A DNA stretch of 64,000 bases, from contig NZ_JAUSWV010000002.1 of NCBI RefSeq assembly GCF_030815485.1, positions 6,200,001 through 6,264,000 of the forward strand. Reading direction: 5' to 3'. Below the pieces are notes generated by a model that was not told the origin of the DNA, did not search any database, and worked only from the letters and a program-made list of their open reading frames with translations. Position 1 is the first letter of the stretch. Each line of letters starts with the position of its first letter. Both the position numbers and the translations under genes were made by a program. Shown here piece by piece: positions 22,969-31,482 of the stretch. This stretch comes from Streptomyces rishiriensis (lineage in GTDB: Bacteria > Actinomycetota > Actinomycetes > Streptomycetales > Streptomycetaceae).

Positions 22969-25900
22969 TCATGCGCGCAGTCGCAGGCCGCGGGGGGTCG
23001 CGATGAAACCCGCTCCTTCCAGGAGGGTGCCGATGGGGGAGGTCAGGGCCGAGGCGCCGTTGACGCGCTCCACCGTGACCGTGCCGAGGGAGCCCGCGCG
23101 CGCGGCCGCCGCGAGGGCCTCCGCGGCGGCGTGCAGGCGCGGGTCGTCGGTGGGGGCGCCCTCGCCGTCGGGGGTGGAGGGCCAGGCCAGCAGGGTCTTG
23201 CCGCCGCGCTCCATGTAGAGCGTCAGCTCGCCGTCCACGAGCACCACCAGGGAGCCCGCCTTGCGGCCCGGCTTGTGCCCGGCGCCGCTCGGTGGCTCGG
23301 GCCAGCCCAGCGCTGCGCCGTATGCGTTCGCCGGGTCGGCGGCGGCGAGGACGACGGCGCGGGAGACGCTCGATGCCGTGCCGTAGCGGTTGCGGTTCTG
23401 GGCGCGTCGGGGGTTGTGGTGGTCCGGGAAGCCCGAGGCGTGCGGCCTGCCCGAGCCGTCCGGGCCGCCTGAGCCGGTGGTGAAGCCGCCGCTCCCTCGG
23501 GGGCCGCCGGCGCCGGGAGAGCCGAAGTCACGGGGCGAGACGTACTCGTCGCGGGAGGCGGAGGCAGCCGGGGCGTCGAAGGGGGAGGACGGGGCGTCGA
23601 GGCCGGGGACGCCCCAGATGTCGTCGGAGGGGGAGCCGTCGGGGAAATCGAAGCCGTCCGACGGGCTCGTCGTCGGGTTCGGGCCCGGCAGCGGCTCGCC
23701 CCGGTCACGGGCGTTGGCCACCGCGCGGAGTCGGTCCACGGCGCCGTCCATCGCGAACTGCGCCGCGCCGAGGCCTTCCACGACATAGCCGCGGCGGGCC
23801 TGACCGCTCTCCTCGAAGACGGACAGAATGCGGTACGTCGCCGAGAAGCCGCCTTCGACGCCCTCGGCCGCGACCGCGCCCCGCGTCACCACGCCGTGCC
23901 GGTCGAGGAGCGTACGGGCGAGGGCGTGGGCGCGGACCGTGGGGTCGGACTCGTGGGCCGGCAGGAGGGACCAGCGCCCGGCGACGGTCGGGGGGCCGCT
24001 GCGGGAAGCGGGTCGGGCCGCCGCCGTCAGCGAGCCGTAGCGACCGCGCGGGACACTGCGCTTGGCGCGGTGGGCCGTGGAACCGGCCGTGCGCCCCGAG
24101 CCCAGCAGGGCGCGCAGGGGGCTGAGCGTGTCGTTGGTGAGCCGGCCGGACCAGGCCAGGTCCCACACGGTGTCGGCGAGCTGCGGGTCGGTGGCCTCGG
24201 GATGCGTGGTGGCGCGGACCTGATCGGCGATCTGGCGGAAGAACAGGCCGTAACCCCCGGAAAGGGCGTCCAGGACCGACTGGTGCAGCGCCGTCAGCTC
24301 CAGGGGGTGGGGCGGTGGCAGGAGCAGGGGCGCCGCGTCCGCCACATACAGGGAGATCCAGCCGTCCTTGCCGGGCAGGGCGCCGGCTCCGGCCCAGACC
24401 ACCTCTCCGGCCGCGGTGAGTTCGTCGAGCATCGCCGGGGCGTAGTCCCGCACGCGGGAGGGCAGGACGAGCCTCTCCAGGGCCGAGGCGGGCACCGAAG
24501 CGCCCTGGAGCTGCTCGACGGCGCGCACCAGGCCGTCGGTGCCGCGCAGGGAGTGGCCCTTGCCGATGTGCTGCCACTGGGGCAGGAACTGGGCCAGCGC
24601 GGGCGGCGGGACGGGCTCCAGTTCGTGCCGCAGGGCGGCCAGGGAGCGACGGCGCAGCCTGCGCAGGACCGTCGCGTCGCACCACTCCTGGCCGATGCCG
24701 GCCGGGTGGAACTCGCCCTGCACGACGCGCCCGCCGGCCGAGAGCCGCTGGAGGGCGCCCTCGGTCACCGCCGCGCCGAGGCCGAAGCGGGCGGCCGCGC
24801 CCGCCGAGGTGAACGGGCCGTGCGTACGCGCGAAACGCGCGAGGAGGTCGCCGAGCGGGTCCTTGACCGGCTCCGTGAAGGCTTCCGGGACACCGACCGG
24901 CAGCGCCGTGCCGAGCGCGTCGCGCAGGCGCCCCGCGTCCTCGATCGCTGCCCAGTGGTCGACACCCGCGATCCGGACCCGGATGGCACGGCGGGCGGCG
25001 GCAAGCTCCTGCGCCCAGTGCGGTTCGGCGCCGCGCTCGGCCAGCTCGGCGTCGGTGAGCGGACCGAGAAGGCGCAGGAGGTCCGCGATGCCTTCGATGT
25101 CCTTCACCCGGCGGTCCTCGGTGAGCCACTGGAGTTCCCGCTCCAGTTCCGTGAGGACCTCGGCGTCGAGCAGTTCGCGCAGTTCTGCCTGGCCGAGCAG
25201 CTCGGCCAGCAGACGTGAGTCCAGGGAGAGGGCGGCCGCGCGGCGCTCGGCGAGCGGGGAGTCCCCTTCGTACAGGAACTGGGCGACGTAGCCGAAGAGC
25301 AGCGAGCGGGCGAAGGGGGACGGCTCCGCGGTGGTGACCTCGACCAGGCGCACCTTGCGGGCCTCCAGGTCACCCATCAGCTCCACGAGTCCGGGAACGT
25401 CGAAGACGTCCTGGAGGCACTCGCGGACCGCTTCCAGGACGATCGGGAACGAGCCGAACTCGCTCGCCACCTGGAGCAGCTGGGCGGCGCGCTGGCGCTG
25501 CTGCCAGAGGGGGGTGCGCTTGCCGGGGCTGCGGCGCGGCAGCAGCAGCGCGCGGGCGGCGCACTCGCGGAAGCGGGCCGCGAACAGGGCCGAGCCGCCG
25601 ACCTGGTCGGTGACGATCTGATCGACCTCGCCCTTGTCGAAGACGACGTCGGCCGCGCCGACCGGCGCCTGCTCGGCGTCGTACTCGATGCCCGCCTTCA
25701 GCGGCTCCTGGTCGAGCAGGTCCAGGCTCATGAGATCGGCGTCCGGCAGACGCAGGACGATGCCGTCGTCGGCGTGCATGACCTGGGCGTCCATGCCGTA
25801 GCGCTCGGAGAGTTTGGCGCCGAGCGCAAGGGCCCAGGGGGCGTGGACCTGGGCGCCGAAGGGTGAGTGGACGACGACCCGCCAGTCGCCCAGTTCGTCC

Positions 25901-27942
25901 CGGAAGCGTTCCACGACGATCGTGCGGTCGTCCGGGATGTGTCCGCAGGCCTGGCGCTGCTCGTCCAGGTAGGAGAGCACGTTGTCGGCCGCCCAGGCGT
26001 CCAGGCCCGCGGTGAGCAGCCGGAGCCGGGCGTCGTCCTTGGGCAGGGAGGCGACCTCGCGCAGGAACGCGCCCACCGCGCGGCCGAGCTCCAGCGGGCG
26101 GCCCAGCTGGTCGCCCTTCCAGAACGGCAGACGGCCCGGGACTCCGGGGGCGGGGGAGACCAGGACGCGGTCGCGTGTGATGTCCTCGATGCGCCAGGAA
26201 CTGGTGCCGAGCGTGAAGACGTCGCCCACGCGCGACTCGTACACCATCTCCTCGTCGAGCTCGCCGACCCGGCCGCCGCCCTTCTTGGGGTCGGAGCCCG
26301 CCAGGAAGACGCCGAACAGGCCCCGGTCGGGGATCGTGCCCCCGGAGGTGACGGCGAGACGCTGGGCGCCGGGACGGCCGGTGATCGTGCCGGCGACGCG
26401 GTCCCACACCACGCGCGGACGCAGCTCGGCGAAGGCGTCGGACGGGTAGCGGCCCGCCAGCATGTCCAGGACCGCCGTGAACGCGGACTCCGGGAGGGAC
26501 GCGAACGGGGCGGCACGGCGGACGGTGGTCAGCAGGTCGTCGACCTGCCAGGTGTCGAGCGCGGTCATGGCCACGAGTTGCTGCGCCAGGACGTCCAACG
26601 GGTTGGCGGGGACCTTCAGGGATTCGATCGAGCCCGTGCGCATCCGCTCGGTGACGACCGCCGCCTGGACGAGGTCACCGCGGTACTTCGGGAAGACCAC
26701 GCCGGTGGACACGGCGCCCACCTGGTGGCCCGCGCGGCCGACGCGCTGGAGGCCCGAGGCCACCGAAGGCGGTGACTCGACCTGGATGACGAGATCCACC
26801 GCGCCCATGTCGATGCCGAGCTCCAGGCTGGAGGTCGCCACCACGGCGGGCAGCCGGCCCGCCTTGAGGTCCTCCTCCACGAGTGCGCGCTGTTCCTTCG
26901 AGACCGAACCGTGGTGGGCGCGCGCGATGACGGGCGGGGCGCCCTGGGCCGCACCCGAGCCGCCCATCAGCTCAGCGGGCGAGTGGTGCTCGTCCAACGG
27001 CTCGCCGGTGGCCCGCTCGTAGGCGATCTCGTTGAGCCGGTTGCACAGGCGTTCGGCGAGCCGGCGGGAATTGGCGAACACGATGGTGGACCGGTGGGCC
27101 TGGACGAGGTCGGCGATCCGCTCCTCGACATGCGGCCAGATCGACGGGCGCTCCGCCCCCTCGGAGCCCTCGGCGACCGGGGAGCCGCCCAGCTCGCCCA
27201 GGTCCTCCACCGGGACGACGACCGAGAGGTCGAACTCCTTGCCGGACTTCGGCTGGACGATCTCCACCTTGCGGTGCGGGGAGAGGTACCGCGCCACCTC
27301 GTCGACCGGCCGGACCGTGGCCGAGAGGCCGATGCGGCGGGCCGGCTTCGGCAGCAGTTCGTCCAGCCGCTCAAGGGAGAGCGCCAGGTGCGCGCCCCGC
27401 TTGGTGCCCGCCACCGCGTGCACCTCGTCCAGGATCACCGTCTCGATGCCCGTCAGCGCGTCCCGAGTGGCCGACGTCAGCATCAGGAACAGCGATTCGG
27501 GAGTCGTGATCAGGATGTCCGGGGGGCGGGTGGACAGCGCGCGGCGCTCGGCGGGCGGGGTGTCGCCGGAGCGGATGCCGACCTTGACCTCCGGCTCGGG
27601 CAGGCCGAGACGGACGGACTCCTGGCGGATGCCGGTCAGGGGGCTGCGCAGATTGCGCTCCACGTCGACCGCGAGGGCCTTGAGGGGGGAGACGTAGAGG
27701 ACTCGGCAGCGTTTCTTCGGGTCGGCGGGAGGGGGTGTCGAGGCGAGTTGGTCCAGGGCGGCGAGGAAGGCGGCCAGGGTCTTCCCGGAGCCGGTCGGGG
27801 CCACCACCAGCACGTCCGAGCCCTCGCCGATGGCCCGCCACGCGCCCGCCTGGGCCGCGGTGGGCGCGGAGAACGCCCCCGTGAACCAGCCGCGGGTCGC
27901 GGGGGAGAAGCCGTCGAGGGCTCGGTGTGCGGAGCTGACCAT
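22969..27942 (-). CDS. lhr: Lhr-type ATP-dependent DNA helicase
   Basis: 1657-aa superfamily 2 helicase. The N-terminal core has motif I PTGSGKT (~50), motif II LDEVHAV (DEVH, ~170), motif III LSAT and motif VI QRVGRAGHQVG (~415). A winged-helix and Lhr-specific core follow, and a large C-terminal domain extends to the end, with a disordered Ser/Pro/Gly-rich insert near residues 1440-1560 before the conserved last ~100 residues. Lhr translocates 3' to 5' on ssDNA and unwinds RNA:DNA hybrids; in mycobacteria it is induced by DNA damage. ATG 27942 has an AGGA site; GTG 27957 is an alternative. nei follows in the same direction. Confidence 0.95.
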   Translation of the reverse strand: MVSSAHRALDGFSPATRGWFTGAFSAPTAAQAGAWRAIGEGSDVLVVAPTGSGKTLAAFLAALDQLASTPPPADPKKRCRVLYVSPLKALAVDVERNLRSPLTGIRQESVRLGLPEPEVKVGIRSGDTPPAERRALSTRPPDILITTPESLFLMLTSATRDALTGIETVILDEVHAVAGTKRGAHLALSLERLDELLPKPARRIGLSATVRPVDEVARYLSPHRKVEIVQPKSGKEFDLSVVVPVEDLGELGGSPVAEGSEGAERPSIWPHVEERIADLVQAHRSTIVFANSRRLAERLCNRLNEIAYERATGEPLDEHHSPAELMGGSGAAQGAPPVIARAHHGSVSKEQRALVEEDLKAGRLPAVVATSSLELGIDMGAVDLVIQVESPPSVASGLQRVGRAGHQVGAVSTGVVFPKYRGDLVQAAVVTERMRTGSIESLKVPANPLDVLAQQLVAMTALDTWQVDDLLTTVRRAAPFASLPESAFTAVLDMLAGRYPSDAFAELRPRVVWDRVAGTITGRPGAQRLAVTSGGTIPDRGLFGVFLAGSDPKKGGGRVGELDEEMVYESRVGDVFTLGTSSWRIEDITRDRVLVSPAPGVPGRLPFWKGDQLGRPLELGRAVGAFLREVASLPKDDARLRLLTAGLDAWAADNVLSYLDEQRQACGHIPDDRTIVVERFRDELGDWRVVVHSPFGAQVHAPWALALGAKLSERYGMDAQVMHADDGIVLRLPDADLMSLDLLDQEPLKAGIEYDAEQAPVGAADVVFDKGEVDQIVTDQVGGSALFAARFRECAARALLLPRRSPGKRTPLWQQRQRAAQLLQVASEFGSFPIVLEAVRECLQDVFDVPGLVELMGDLEARKVRLVEVTTAEPSPFARSLLFGYVAQFLYEGDSPLAERRAAALSLDSRLLAELLGQAELRELLDAEVLTELERELQWLTEDRRVKDIEGIADLLRLLGPLTDAELAERGAEPHWAQELAAARRAIRVRIAGVDHWAAIEDAGRLRDALGTALPVGVPEAFTEPVKDPLGDLLARFARTHGPFTSAGAAARFGLGAAVTEGALQRLSAGGRVVQGEFHPAGIGQEWCDATVLRRLRRRSLAALRHELEPVPPPALAQFLPQWQHIGKGHSLRGTDGLVRAVEQLQGASVPASALERLVLPSRVRDYAPAMLDELTAAGEVVWAGAGALPGKDGWISLYVADAAPLLLPPPHPLELTALHQSVLDALSGGYGLFFRQIADQVRATTHPEATDPQLADTVWDLAWSGRLTNDTLSPLRALLGSGRTAGSTAHRAKRSVPRGRYGSLTAAARPASRSGPPTVAGRWSLLPAHESDPTVRAHALARTLLDRHGVVTRGAVAAEGVEGGFSATYRILSVFEESGQARRGYVVEGLGAAQFAMDGAVDRLRAVANARDRGEPLPGPNPTTSPSDGFDFPDGSPSDDIWGVPGLDAPSSPFDAPAASASRDEYVSPRDFGSPGAGGPRGSGGFTTGSGGPDGSGRPHASGFPDHHNPRRAQNRNRYGTASSVSRAVVLAAADPANAYGAALGWPEPPSGAGHKPGRKAGSLVVLVDGELTLYMERGGKTLLAWPSTPDGEGAPTDDPRLHAAAEALAAAARAGSLGTVTVERVNGASALTSPIGTLLEGAGFIATPRGLRLRA

Positions 27943-27991
27943 GCGTCCATCCTGCACCCGGCCACTGACAATTGCCCTGACCTGCGCGGAT

Positions 27992-28031
27992 ACGGCGTCC
28001 CCCGCCGCGCCCCGGCGGTGGGGGACGCCGT
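27992..28031. repeat. Inverted repeat in the lhr/araC intergenic region
   Basis: ACGGCGTCCCCC (27992-28003) and its exact complement GGGGGACGCCGT (28020-28031) flank a 16-nt GC-rich loop. It sits between two divergent genes, where a terminator has no obvious use, so it may be a protein-binding site or a barrier to antisense reading. Confidence 0.6.
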
Positions 28032-28160
28032 GTGGCGGGCTGGGCGGTCGCCGTGTGGCGGGGGGGCTGGGCCAGGCACGGCGGGGGCGATGGCCGTACG
28101 GCGGGGCGAGACGCGGCAGCGCGCGATGGCGGAGTCGTGTGGCACGGGATCCTCTGACGC

Positions 28161-28200
28161 GGTGGGCCGGTGGGCCGGTGGGCCGGTGGGCCGGTGGGCC
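28161..28200. repeat. 8-bp tandem repeat (GGTGGGCC)5 upstream of the AraC gene
   Basis: Five exact head-to-tail copies of GGTGGGCC, ending 26 bp before the chosen GTG start of the AraC-type gene. The unit is not a multiple of three. Confidence 0.95.
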
Positions 28201-28226
28201 CGTGGTGGGTCGCGGAGAATGGGTGT

Positions 28227-29201
28227 GTGGGGAGTTCGAGGTCCGGTTCGGCTGAGCTGGCGCGGCACTGGCGGTATGCGGAGCTGCCCGGTGTCGATCT
28301 GCTGCGCGCCCGTTATGTCCACAAGGCCTTCGTGCGGCACACCCACGAGCACTTCGTGATCGCCGCCATCGCCGAGGGGGTGGAGGTCTTTCACCACCGT
28401 GGGGCCGACCAGTACGCGGGCGCGGGGGCGCTCGCGCTGGTCAACCCGGACACGCCGCACACCGGACGCGCCGGGGTGCCGGAGGGCTGGCGGTACGGGG
28501 CCGTGTATCCCTCGCCCGACGTGGTGGCCGGGATCGCGGCCGAGACCACGACCCTTCGTGGCACTCCGGGTTTCGTCCGTCCCGTGCTGGACGATGCCTA
28601 CGCCGTCGGGCTGGTGCATCAGGTGCTCCGGGCCGCCGAGGAGGGCAACGCGCTGGCCGCCGACACACTGCTGCGGGTGGCTGTGACGCGGCTGCTGCGG
28701 CTCAACGGCGGACCGCTGCCGCAGCGGGAGGTGCGGTCGGCCGGGGCGCGGATCGCCGCACGCGCGCGTGGCGTGCTGGAGGAGCGGCTGATCGACCCTC
28801 CGACGCTGGAGGAGCTGGCCGCGGACCTCGGGACCAGCTCGTTCGCGCTGCTGCGGGCCTTCCGGGACATGTACGGGCTGCCGCCCCATGCCTGGCTGAC
28901 GGATGCCCGGGTGCGGCGGGCGCGGCGGCTGCTGGACGCGGGGACCGCGCCCGCGGAGGCGGCCGTCGCGGTCGGGTTCACCGACCAGCCGCACCTCAAC
29001 CGCCACTTCGCCCGGATCGTCGGAGTCCCTCCGGGGGCGTACCAGCGTGAGCGCAAGAACGTACAAGACCCGCCCGGTGGGCTGCTCCTACCCTCGTGGT
29101 CGTGGCAGAACAGACAGCACTCACGGACATACGCGCCGACGGCGGGGGACGGCCGGACGCCGCCGTCGTACGGGACGCCCTCGGGGTCGGGGTCGCCGTA
29201 G
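28227..29201 (+). CDS. AraC-family transcriptional regulator
   Basis: 324-aa regulator. The N-terminal half is a cupin-type AraC_binding domain (HTHEHFVIAAIAEG, then NPDTPHTGRAG). The C-terminal half is an HTH_18 domain with two helix-turn-helix motifs (TLEELAADLGTSSFALLRAF and AAVAVGFTDQPHLNRHF) and the PPGAYQ terminal signature. About 45 residues after that signature (Pro/Ser/Gly-rich) are encoded within the start of azlC in another frame and look like read-on. GTG 28227 has a GGAGA site 9 nt upstream. A plausible role is control of the adjacent azlCD exporter. Confidence 0.88.
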   Translation: MGSSRSGSAELARHWRYAELPGVDLLRARYVHKAFVRHTHEHFVIAAIAEGVEVFHHRGADQYAGAGALALVNPDTPHTGRAGVPEGWRYGAVYPSPDVVAGIAAETTTLRGTPGFVRPVLDDAYAVGLVHQVLRAAEEGNALAADTLLRVAVTRLLRLNGGPLPQREVRSAGARIAARARGVLEERLIDPPTLEELAADLGTSSFALLRAFRDMYGLPPHAWLTDARVRRARRLLDAGTAPAEAAVAVGFTDQPHLNRHFARIVGVPPGAYQRERKNVQDPPGGLLLPSWSWQNRQHSRTYAPTAGDGRTPPSYGTPSGSGSP

Positions 29202-29857
29202 GACTCTCCGGGTTCGCCTTCGGGGTGACCTCGGCGGGCAGCGGACTCTCGGTGTGGCAGACCTGCGCGCTCAGTCTCCTCGTGTTCACGGGGGCGTCCC
29301 AGTTCGCGCTCGTCGGGGCACTGGCGGCGGGCGGCAACCCCCTGACGGCGGCCGCGGGCGCCTTCTTCCTGGGTGTGCGCAACGCCTTCTACGGTCTGCG
29401 TCTGTCGCAGTCGCTGGCGCTCCCGCGCGCGGTGCGCCCGTTCGCCGCCCAATGGGTGATCGACGAGACGGCGGCGGTCTCCCTCGCTCAGCCCGGGCGG
29501 CGTGCCGCGCGCATCGGCTTCGGCGTCACCGGACTGTCTCTGTACGTCCTGTGGAATCTCACCACGCTGTGCGGCGCCCTGGGGGCGGAGGCCATCGGGG
29601 ACACGGACGCGTGGGGGCTCGACGCGGCCGGTCCCGCCGTCTTCCTGGCGCTGCTCGCACCCATGCTGAAGACCACCGCCGAGCGGGCCGTCGCCGGGCT
29701 CGCGGTGCTCCTGGGGCTGGGCCTGCTGCCCGTGCTGCCCGCCGGAGTGCCCGTGCTGACGGCCGCGCTCGCCGCGCCGGTCGTCCTGTACCTCGATGGC
29801 CGGCGCCGAGGCCGCGGGGCGGCCGGCCGGGTCGACACGGGGGAGGAGGAGCGATGA
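29102..29857 (+). CDS. azlC: AzlC-family branched-chain amino acid exporter, large subunit
   Basis: 251-aa membrane protein of the AzlC/YgaZ family, with about six membrane helices (for example GVAVGLSGFAFGVTSAGSG and SLLVFTGASQFALVGALAAG). The family signature with FTGASQFA and FFLGVRNAFYGL is present. With AzlD it exports branched-chain amino acids or analogues. GTG 29102 is preferred to GTG 29096: TACCCT ends 7 nt upstream and there is no ribosome site, so leaderless translation is likely. The gene starts 100 nt inside the AraC reading frame and overlaps azlD by ATGA. Confidence 0.9.
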   Translation: MAEQTALTDIRADGGGRPDAAVVRDALGVGVAVGLSGFAFGVTSAGSGLSVWQTCALSLLVFTGASQFALVGALAAGGNPLTAAAGAFFLGVRNAFYGLRLSQSLALPRAVRPFAAQWVIDETAAVSLAQPGRRAARIGFGVTGLSLYVLWNLTTLCGALGAEAIGDTDAWGLDAAGPAVFLALLAPMLKTTAERAVAGLAVLLGLGLLPVLPAGVPVLTAALAAPVVLYLDGRRRGRGAAGRVDTGEEER

Positions 29858-30162
29858 ACATCTGGCTCGCGATCGGCGCGACCGCTCTCGGCTGCTATGC
29901 CGTCAAGCTCGCCGGACTGCTCGTCCCCGCCGGTCTTCTCGAACGGCCCCTCGTCAGGCGGTTCGCCGCCCTGCTTCCCGTCGCCCTGCTCGCCGCCCTC
30001 ACCGCCCAGCAGACCTTCGCGGACGGGCACGCGCTCGTGCTGGACGCGAGGGCCGCGGGGCTCGCCGCGGCCGTCGTCGCCCTCATGCTGCGGGCTCCCT
30101 TCCTGCTGGTCGTCGCGGCCGCGGTGGTGGTGACGGCGGGGGTGCGGGCCCTGGGCGGGTGA
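29854..30162 (+). CDS. azlD: AzlD-family exporter small subunit
   Basis: 102-aa membrane protein with about four helices, matching AzlD/YgaH, the small partner of AzlC. ATG 29854 overlaps the azlC stop (ATGA) and is preceded by GGAGGAG, so the pair is translationally coupled and probably made in a fixed ratio. Confidence 0.9.
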   Translation: MNIWLAIGATALGCYAVKLAGLLVPAGLLERPLVRRFAALLPVALLAALTAQQTFADGHALVLDARAAGLAAAVVALMLRAPFLLVVAAAVVVTAGVRALGG

Positions 30163-30203
30163 GAACGAGGAGGCGGTCCAGGTGAGGGCCGGCCGGCGCG
30201 GGA

Positions 30204-31148
30204 TCAGCCGATGGCGCGGCCGTAGGCCCTGAGGGTGCGCAGGGCCTCGATCGTCACCATGGGGCGGGCCTCCAGGGCGGTGCCGGGCGCCCAGCGACGC
30301 CACCGGACGGGCCAGCCGCCGTCCTGCTGCTGATCGCCGGCGAGGTGGTCCAGGGAGCGTGCCATCTCGTCGTCGGTGAACCACGCCCGCGCGAGGGAGT
30401 GCGGTGTCCGCGCGAAGTCGTACGGGAAGTGGTGCTCGCCGGGTGCGTACCCGGGGGCGACCGGATACGCGTCCAGGTGGTCCGGATCCAGCGCGGCGAG
30501 CCGCTGCGCGCGTACCAGCCGACCCAGCCGGTCGGCGGCCGCCTCCGCGCGCGGGCGGTCCGTGGCGGAGTCCAGGAAGGCCACGGCAGCCTGGATCTCG
30601 TACGGATGGGACCGCTCCAGGGAGTCGACCGCCTGCCAGCAGAAGTCCGTGGCCCTGAACAACCAGGCATGCCAGACGTCGTTGCCGTGCAGCAGGCCCA
30701 CCACCGGCCCGGTGGACAGGAGCTCGCTGGGCGGGTCGTCCACGATCGGAATGAACGGGGCCGCCGGGTACCCGCGCTGGCTGGGATGGATCGCCGGCAG
30801 TGCGCCGTCGCCGGTGGAGACCGAGGTCAGGTAGCGGCACACCTGTTCCACGCGCCGGCCGCCGAGGCGACCGACGGAGTCCAGGACGCGCAGTGCCCGC
30901 GCGGTGTGCAGGGGCTGGCTCACGGGACCGCGCAGATCGGGCTCCAGCGCGTGGCCGTATCCGCCGTCCTCGTTGCGGTAGGCGTCGAGGGCGGTCTCGA
31001 CGGGGTCGGCGGCGCCGTGCAGGAAGTCGTGTGCGAAGAGGCGCTGCTCCAGCACGCGTGCGGTGAGCCAGACGAAGTGCTCGGCGCGGAAGAGCGGGGA
31101 GCGCGCCGGGGGCGTCGGGGGGAGTGGGGATGCTCCGGATTCGGCCAT
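30204..31148 (-). CDS. Prenyltransferase/squalene-cyclase-fold (alpha-alpha toroid) protein
   Basis: 314-aa protein of unknown function. Repeats such as YRNEDGGYGHALEPD and QQDGGWPVRW are the QW-like motifs of the terpenoid cyclase/prenyltransferase alpha-toroid fold. It lacks the DxDD motif of squalene-hopene cyclases, so a binding or structural role is as likely as catalysis. ATG 31148 has TACGGT on its strand ending 7 nt upstream and no ribosome site, suggesting a leaderless transcript. It is convergent with azlD (42 nt between the stops). Confidence 0.75.
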   Translation of the reverse strand: MAESGASPLPPTPPARSPLFRAEHFVWLTARVLEQRLFAHDFLHGAADPVETALDAYRNEDGGYGHALEPDLRGPVSQPLHTARALRVLDSVGRLGGRRVEQVCRYLTSVSTGDGALPAIHPSQRGYPAAPFIPIVDDPPSELLSTGPVVGLLHGNDVWHAWLFRATDFCWQAVDSLERSHPYEIQAAVAFLDSATDRPRAEAAADRLGRLVRAQRLAALDPDHLDAYPVAPGYAPGEHHFPYDFARTPHSLARAWFTDDEMARSLDHLAGDQQQDGGWPVRWRRWAPGTALEARPMVTIEALRTLRAYGRAIG

Positions 31149-31227
31149 GCGTCAGACCGTAGGGCGGAAAGCGGTCTCGGCAGGCGGCCCCTGCGAGGGC
31201 CACCCCCGCGCGCGGGATACTGGTGTC

Positions 31228-31422
31228 ATGCGGTTGACGGTCTTCTGGCAGCGGATGGACGAGCACTTCGGCGCGGGATACGCCGAGACGTTCGCACGCG
31301 ATCACGTGATGGCGGAACTCGGCGGACGCACGGTGCACGGGGCGCTGGCGGACGGCTGGGAGGCCAAGGACGTGTGGCGCGTGGTGTGCACGGTGATGAA
31401 CGTTCCCCAGGAGATGCGCTGA
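31228..31422 (+). CDS. DUF3046 protein
   Basis: 64-aa protein MRLTVFWQRMDEHFG... of the DUF3046 family, found almost only in actinobacteria and usually near recA-recX, as here. The length is full for the family. Tryptophans and the motif VWRAVC-like VWRVVCTVMNVP near the end are typical. GATACT ends 6 nt before ATG 31228 with no ribosome site (leaderless type). Function unknown. Confidence 0.88.
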   Translation: MRLTVFWQRMDEHFGAGYAETFARDHVMAELGGRTVHGALADGWEAKDVWRVVCTVMNVPQEMR

Positions 31423-31482
31423 TCCCACAAGAAGATCGTAGGCGGCGCTCCGATTGTCGGTGGCGTAGGCGAGACTTGGTCC

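Noticed and set aside
23896..28359. Plus-strand ORFs opposite lhr (for example 23896-25218, 26911-28359)
   Set aside because: lhr has all helicase motifs on the minus strand; the opposite frames have shadow composition.
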